Source: Caldilineaceae bacterium (lineage in GTDB: Bacteria > Chloroflexota > Anaerolineae > Caldilineales > Caldilineaceae). From it: 64,000 bases of DNA. Below the pieces are notes generated by a model. It saw only the letters and a program-made list of their open reading frames with translations, searched no databases and was not told where the DNA came from. Positions 60,798 through 64,000 of this stretch are shown here, one piece after another. Every line of letters starts with the position of its first letter. The stretch's first letter is position 1. The translations under genes were made by a program, and so were the position numbers. The DNA lies in contig JAJDTL010000029.1 of the NCBI GenBank assembly GCA_022827195.1, positions 38,283 through 102,282 on the forward strand, read 5' to 3'.

Positions 60798-61634
60798 TTA
60801 GTTGCGGCGCTTGCTGCTGCGCCGGATGATATACTTGCCCGTCCGCTTGTTGCGGCGGGTGCGCTTGCCAAGAGCGGGCTGCCCCCAGGGCGTCTTGGGG
60901 CCGGGCATGCCGATCGGCGAACGTCCCTCGCCGCCGCCGTGCGGATGGGACGCCGGGTCCATGGCAACGCCGCGTACGGAAGGTCGAATGCCCATCCAGC
61001 GGCGGCGGCCGGCCTTGCCGAGCGAAATGTTGCTGTGATCGGGATTGGACACCTGGCCAATCGTGGCGAGACAGTCCATGTCAATATAGCGGACTTCGCT
61101 GCTGGGGAGGCGGACTTGCGCGCGCGGGCCCTCCTTGGCAACGAGCTGCGCGGACACGCCGGCACTGCGCACCAGCTGTGCCCCGCGGCCCGGGTACAAC
61201 TCGATATTGTGAATCTGCGTGCCAAGCGGGATGTTGCGGATTGGCAGAGCGTTTCCCGGCCGGATGTCGGCGGTGGGGCCGGATTCCAGCGTATCGCCCA
61301 CCTGGACGCCCAGCGGCGCGACGATGTAGCGCTTCTCGCCATCCTCGTATTCGAGCAGGGCGATGCGCGCGCTGCGGTTGGGGTCGTACTCGATCGAGGC
61401 GACGCGCGCCGGCGCGCCCCATCTTTCGCGCTTGAAATCGACGATGCGGTAGCGCCGTTTGTGACCGCCGCCGCGGTGGCGCACAGTGATGCGGCCCTGG
61501 TTGTTGCGCCCTCCCTTCCTGGGCAACGCCATGGTCAGCGTGCGCTCCGGCTGGGTGCGGGTGATCGTCTCGAAGGTCGAAACGCTCATGTCGCGGCGCC
61601 CCGGCGACGTGGGGCGGTATATTTTGACAGGCAT
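60798..61634 (-). CDS. rplB: Ribosomal protein L2
   Basis: Core 50S protein needed for subunit association and peptidyl transfer. The 278 residues include [34 protein letters not shown] and the peptidyl-transferase-loop region [20 protein letters not shown] with its conserved His. It lies between rplW and rpsS. Confidence 0.95.
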   Translation of the reverse strand: MPVKIYRPTSPGRRDMSVSTFETITRTQPERTLTMALPRKGGRNNQGRITVRHRGGGHKRRYRIVDFKRERWGAPARVASIEYDPNRSARIALLEYEDGEKRYIVAPLGVQVGDTLESGPTADIRPGNALPIRNIPLGTQIHNIELYPGRGAQLVRSAGVSAQLVAKEGPRAQVRLPSSEVRYIDMDCLATIGQVSNPDHSNISLGKAGRRRWMGIRPSVRGVAMDPASHPHGGGEGRSPIGMPGPKTPWGQPALGKRTRRNKRTGKYIIRRSSKRRN

Positions 61635-61704
61635 ATAGATCTATCTCCGTTCGAAGAGAGAGGGCGGAACCTTGAAAACTGCGTCCGCCACCCGCTCCTG
61701 ACTG

Positions 61705-61995
61705 TTACACACCCTCGAAGAACTGGATGCTGTCGCCATCGGCCAGAGTGACCACGGCCTTTTTCCACGGCGACTTGCGCACGACCTTGCGCCGCCCGCG
61801 CATTCCGGTCTTGGCCGGCATCATCATCACGCGCACGCCGACAACGCTCACCTTGAAAGCGGTCTCGACCGCATCCCGAATCTGGTGCTTGTTGGCGCGT
61901 GTGTCGACCTCAAATGTGTACTGATTGCCGAAATCGGCGGCGTCGTAGGACTTTTCGGTGATGACCGGGCGCTTTATGACTTCATAGACGTGCAT
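61705..61995 (-). CDS. rplW: Ribosomal protein L23
   Basis: Exit-tunnel protein and SRP docking site. The 96-residue product has VIKRPVITEKSYDAADFGNQ, YTFEVDTRANKHQIRDAVE and VGVRVMMMPAKTGMRGRR, typical of bacterial L23. It lies 23 bases after rplD. Confidence 0.95.
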   Translation of the reverse strand: MHVYEVIKRPVITEKSYDAADFGNQYTFEVDTRANKHQIRDAVETAFKVSVVGVRVMMMPAKTGMRGRRKVVRKSPWKKAVVTLADGDSIQFFEGV

Positions 61996-62018
61996 CAGGC
62001 TCTCCTCGCATTCAGGCG

Positions 62019-62651
62019 CTAACTCGACGCGCCGAGCCAGCTGTGGATGAATTCGACCGAGGCCTGCGGCAGAAGGAGTATGTCATGGCCGAGCAGGTCC
62101 TGAATATTGAGATTGCTGCTCAGCAGAGTTTTGGCCTGCGGCAGGTTGCTGACTGACTTTTCAACCGCCATGTCCCGCTCCGGCAGGATGACGAGCACAC
62201 TGCCGTCAGCCAGGTCCAGGTCGGACAGTGTTTGCACAAAGGCTTTCGTCTTCGGCGCCTCCATCGTCAGCTGTTCGAGCACGACGATCTGGCCGGACCC
62301 GGCCTTGACGCTCAGCGCGCTGCGCAGGGCCGCGCGCCGCATCTTCCTGGGCATCTTCTGCGTGTACTTGCGCGGCGTCGGGCCGAAGGCGCGTCCGCCG
62401 CCGATCCAGATCGGCGAGCGGATGGAGCCGTGCCGTGCGCGGCCGGTGCCCTTCTGGCGCCACGGCTTGCGGCCACCGCCGCGCACCTCGCTGCGCGACT
62501 TGGTCTTATGCGTTCCCGCGCGGGCGTTCGCCAACTGCCTCACCAGTGCCTGGTGCATCAGCCCCCGATTGATCGGAGCGGCAAATACCGTATCCTCCAA
62601 CTCTATCTGGCCGGTCTCTTCACCGGCCATATTTCTGATTGGCAGTTCCAC
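62019..62651 (-). CDS. rplD: Ribosomal protein L4
   Basis: 50S protein whose loop lines the exit tunnel. The GTG at 62651 is chosen because GGAGGC lies six bases upstream; the frame extends to 62714 without a signal. The 210-residue product has GQIELEDTVFAAPINRGLMHQ, the tunnel loop KTKSRSEVRGGGRKPWRQKG and TGRARHGSIRSPIWIGGGRAFGP-type sequence. A non-ATG start is notable in a ribosomal gene but convincing here. Confidence 0.9.
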   Translation of the reverse strand: MELPIRNMAGEETGQIELEDTVFAAPINRGLMHQALVRQLANARAGTHKTKSRSEVRGGGRKPWRQKGTGRARHGSIRSPIWIGGGRAFGPTPRKYTQKMPRKMRRAALRSALSVKAGSGQIVVLEQLTMEAPKTKAFVQTLSDLDLADGSVLVILPERDMAVEKSVSNLPQAKTLLSSNLNIQDLLGHDILLLPQASVEFIHSWLGASS

Positions 62652-62732
62652 CGTTTCGCCTCCGTATCGGTGGCCGGACGTATGCGGTTCGCCGCTGCCC
62701 GAGCCGGCGCGCATCGGCCACTGATCGTTAAT

Positions 62733-63362
62733 TTATGCCTTCGCCGCGGTCCGAACGAACACCAGCCCCTGCCGCGGGCCGGGCACTGCGCCCTGAACGG
62801 CAATCAGGTTGCGCTCGGCGTCGACCAGAGCGACCTTCAGATTCTGCGCCGTTACGCGCTTGTTGCCCATCTGGCCGGCGCCTTTCGTTCCGGGAAATGT
62901 ATGCCCCGGCGTCGAACCCGCGCCGCGTGCGCCGGGCGCTCGGTGCCGGTCCGACTGGCCATGCGTCTTTGGGCCGCCGGCGAAGCCATGCCGCTTCACA
63001 CCGCCGGCAAAACCTTTGCCCTTGGACGTACCGGTTACGTCGACAAGCTCGCCCTCGGCAAAGACATCTGCCTTGATGACATCACCCGGTGCGTGTTCGG
63101 CGCCGCTCGTCAGCCGCACCTCGCGCAGCACGCGCAGCGTCGGTGTGTTGGACTTCTTCAGGTGACCGAGCTGGCCCTTGGTCAACTTACGCTCGGGGGT
63201 CTCGTCGAACCCAATCTGAATTGCGTTGTAGCCGTCGGTATCTTCGGCCTTCACCTGTGTGACATAGCAGGGGCCGGCTTCGATGACCGTGACCGGCACA
63301 ACCGCGCCGCTGTCATCAAAGAGTTGGGTCATGCCGACTTTGCGGCCTAGTATCCCTTTCAC
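62733..63362 (-). CDS. rplC: Ribosomal protein L3
   Basis: 50S assembly initiator. The 209 residues begin MKGILGRKVGMTQLFDDSG and include VDVTGTSKGKGFAGGVKRHG, then GAGSTPGHTFPGTKGAGQMG, the W-loop-type conserved regions. It lies between rpsJ and rplD. Confidence 0.95.
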   Translation of the reverse strand: MKGILGRKVGMTQLFDDSGAVVPVTVIEAGPCYVTQVKAEDTDGYNAIQIGFDETPERKLTKGQLGHLKKSNTPTLRVLREVRLTSGAEHAPGDVIKADVFAEGELVDVTGTSKGKGFAGGVKRHGFAGGPKTHGQSDRHRAPGARGAGSTPGHTFPGTKGAGQMGNKRVTAQNLKVALVDAERNLIAVQGAVPGPRQGLVFVRTAAKA

Positions 63363-63452
63363 TTGCGCCTCCGGTCAGTGGTTCGCAGAAGGCAGACCGC
63401 CCTCGCGCCCAAGCGGGCATTGTCGGCGAGCCACAGTTCAAACGCCGCCTGG

Positions 63453-63761
63453 TTACAGCTTGATTTCGATGTCGACGCCGGCGGGCAGATTCAGACGGGT
63501 GAGATTCTCAATCGTCTTGTTGCCCGGGTCCACCACATCGATCAGACGCTTGTGCGTGCGAATCTCAAACTGCTCGCGGCTGTCTTTGTCGATAAACGGC
63601 GACCGCATCACGGTAAACTTTTCGATTCGCGTCGGCAGAGGCACAGGCCCGACCACCTGGGCGCCGGTCTGCTCGGCGGCGCCGACGATCTGCTTCGCCG
63701 ACGCATCCAGTACGCGGTGATCGTATGCCTTGAGCTTGATACGAATCTTTTGCTTTGCCAT
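63453..63761 (-). CDS. rpsJ: Ribosomal protein S10
   Basis: 30S head protein and NusE transcription factor. The start at 63761 gives 102 residues: [19 protein letters not shown], then [20 protein letters not shown] and [20 protein letters not shown]. It is the first gene of the S10 operon and lies 72 bases after the end of tuf. Confidence 0.95.
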   Translation of the reverse strand: MAKQKIRIKLKAYDHRVLDASAKQIVGAAEQTGAQVVGPVPLPTRIEKFTVMRSPFIDKDSREQFEIRTHKRLIDVVDPGNKTIENLTRLNLPAGVDIEIKL

Positions 63762-63833
63762 GTAGTCATCCCTTTTGGCGCGGTCCGCAGACAGTAAGAG
63801 TGGCGAGCGTATCGCTCGCCACAAACAGTTGCC

Positions 63834-64000
63834 CCTATTCGATGATTTCGGTGATGGCTCCGGCAGCGACGGTGCGGCCGCCCTCACGGATGGCGAATCG
63901 ACCGCCAGTCTCCAACGCCACTGGCGCAATCAACTCGACTTCCATCGTCACGTTGTCGCCAGGCATCACCATCTCCACTCCCGCCGGCAAATCGATCGAG
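63834..64000 (-). CDS. tuf: Elongation factor Tu, C-terminal end (rest outside window)
   Basis: The last 54 codons and stop codon are present. The translation fits EF-Tu domain [23 protein letters not shown], then [20 protein letters not shown] and a short IIE ending. The gene enters from beyond the right edge. Its position just before rpsJ is the standard str-to-S10 junction. Confidence 0.9.

Noticed and set aside
42660..64000. tRNA or rRNA genes near the ribosomal protein cluster
   Set aside because: No tRNA cloverleaf or rRNA-like conserved stretch was seen in the intergenic gaps, all of which are short.

Overview
The window looks like a chromosomal segment of a GC-rich, uncultured member of the Chloroflexota, probably an Anaerolineae or Caldilineae lineage. 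This is inferred from base composition, gene content and gene style, not from a search. No rRNA, tRNA, CRISPR array, prophage or intact insertion sequence is visible. The right half (about 38.3 to 64.0 kb) is conserved housekeeping DNA. The left half is a mosaic of transport, sulfur, envelope, repair and regulatory genes.

Layout. 1-1.2 kb: end of a Gfo/Idh/MocA-family oxidoreductase, then a decayed IS3-type transposase remnant. 1.2-1.96 kb: non-coding DNA with several palindromes. 1.96-9.35 kb (+): a short B12-binding radical SAM protein, a methyltransferase, an amino-acid-type ABC transporter (two permeases, a lipoprotein receptor and a PotA-like ATPase), then DoxX, YeeE/YedE and a second DoxX, suggesting uptake or handling of reduced sulfur. 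9.4-15.4 kb (+): envelope glycosylation genes and an EamA exporter. 15.4-18.9 kb (-): RecJ and a stand-alone PD-(D/E)XK nuclease with an apparent Fe-S cysteine set. 19.1-23.0 kb (+): RraA-like and FAH-like enzymes, a DUF433/DUF5615 toxin-antitoxin pair and a sulfatase. 23.1-28.8 kb (-): a helical-repeat protein, a methyltransferase, an HtrA protease, a two-component system and a DUF2231 membrane protein. 29.1-30.9 kb (+): msrPQ, in which MsrP appears to be a Tat lipoprotein. 31.0-38.1 kb (-): a Cys-rich small protein, a HARE-HTH-like protein with a clear promoter and an upstream 10-bp repeat array, a Zn-ribbon/OB protein with a thiolase, a lipoprotein and folC.

38.3-42.7 kb (+): gap, pgk, a translationally coupled unknown gene, tpiA and an M50-like membrane metalloprotease. 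42.7-45.4 kb (-): TrpB2-type tryptophan synthase beta chain, trxA and a MogA/MoaB-like gene. 45.5-64 kb (-): one long ribosomal superoperon read from tuf to rpsI (S10, spc and alpha operons, then rplQ-truA-rplM-rpsI), ending at a good intrinsic terminator. rpmJ (37 codons) is present; infA is absent from its usual place between map and rpmJ.

The most unusual signals are tandem 15-bp repeats at the 3' ends of tpiA and rpsM that re-duplicate the stop codon in frame, the HARE-HTH-like gene with its 10-bp array, the sulfur module coupled to the ABC transporter, and the Fe-S nuclease beside RecJ.
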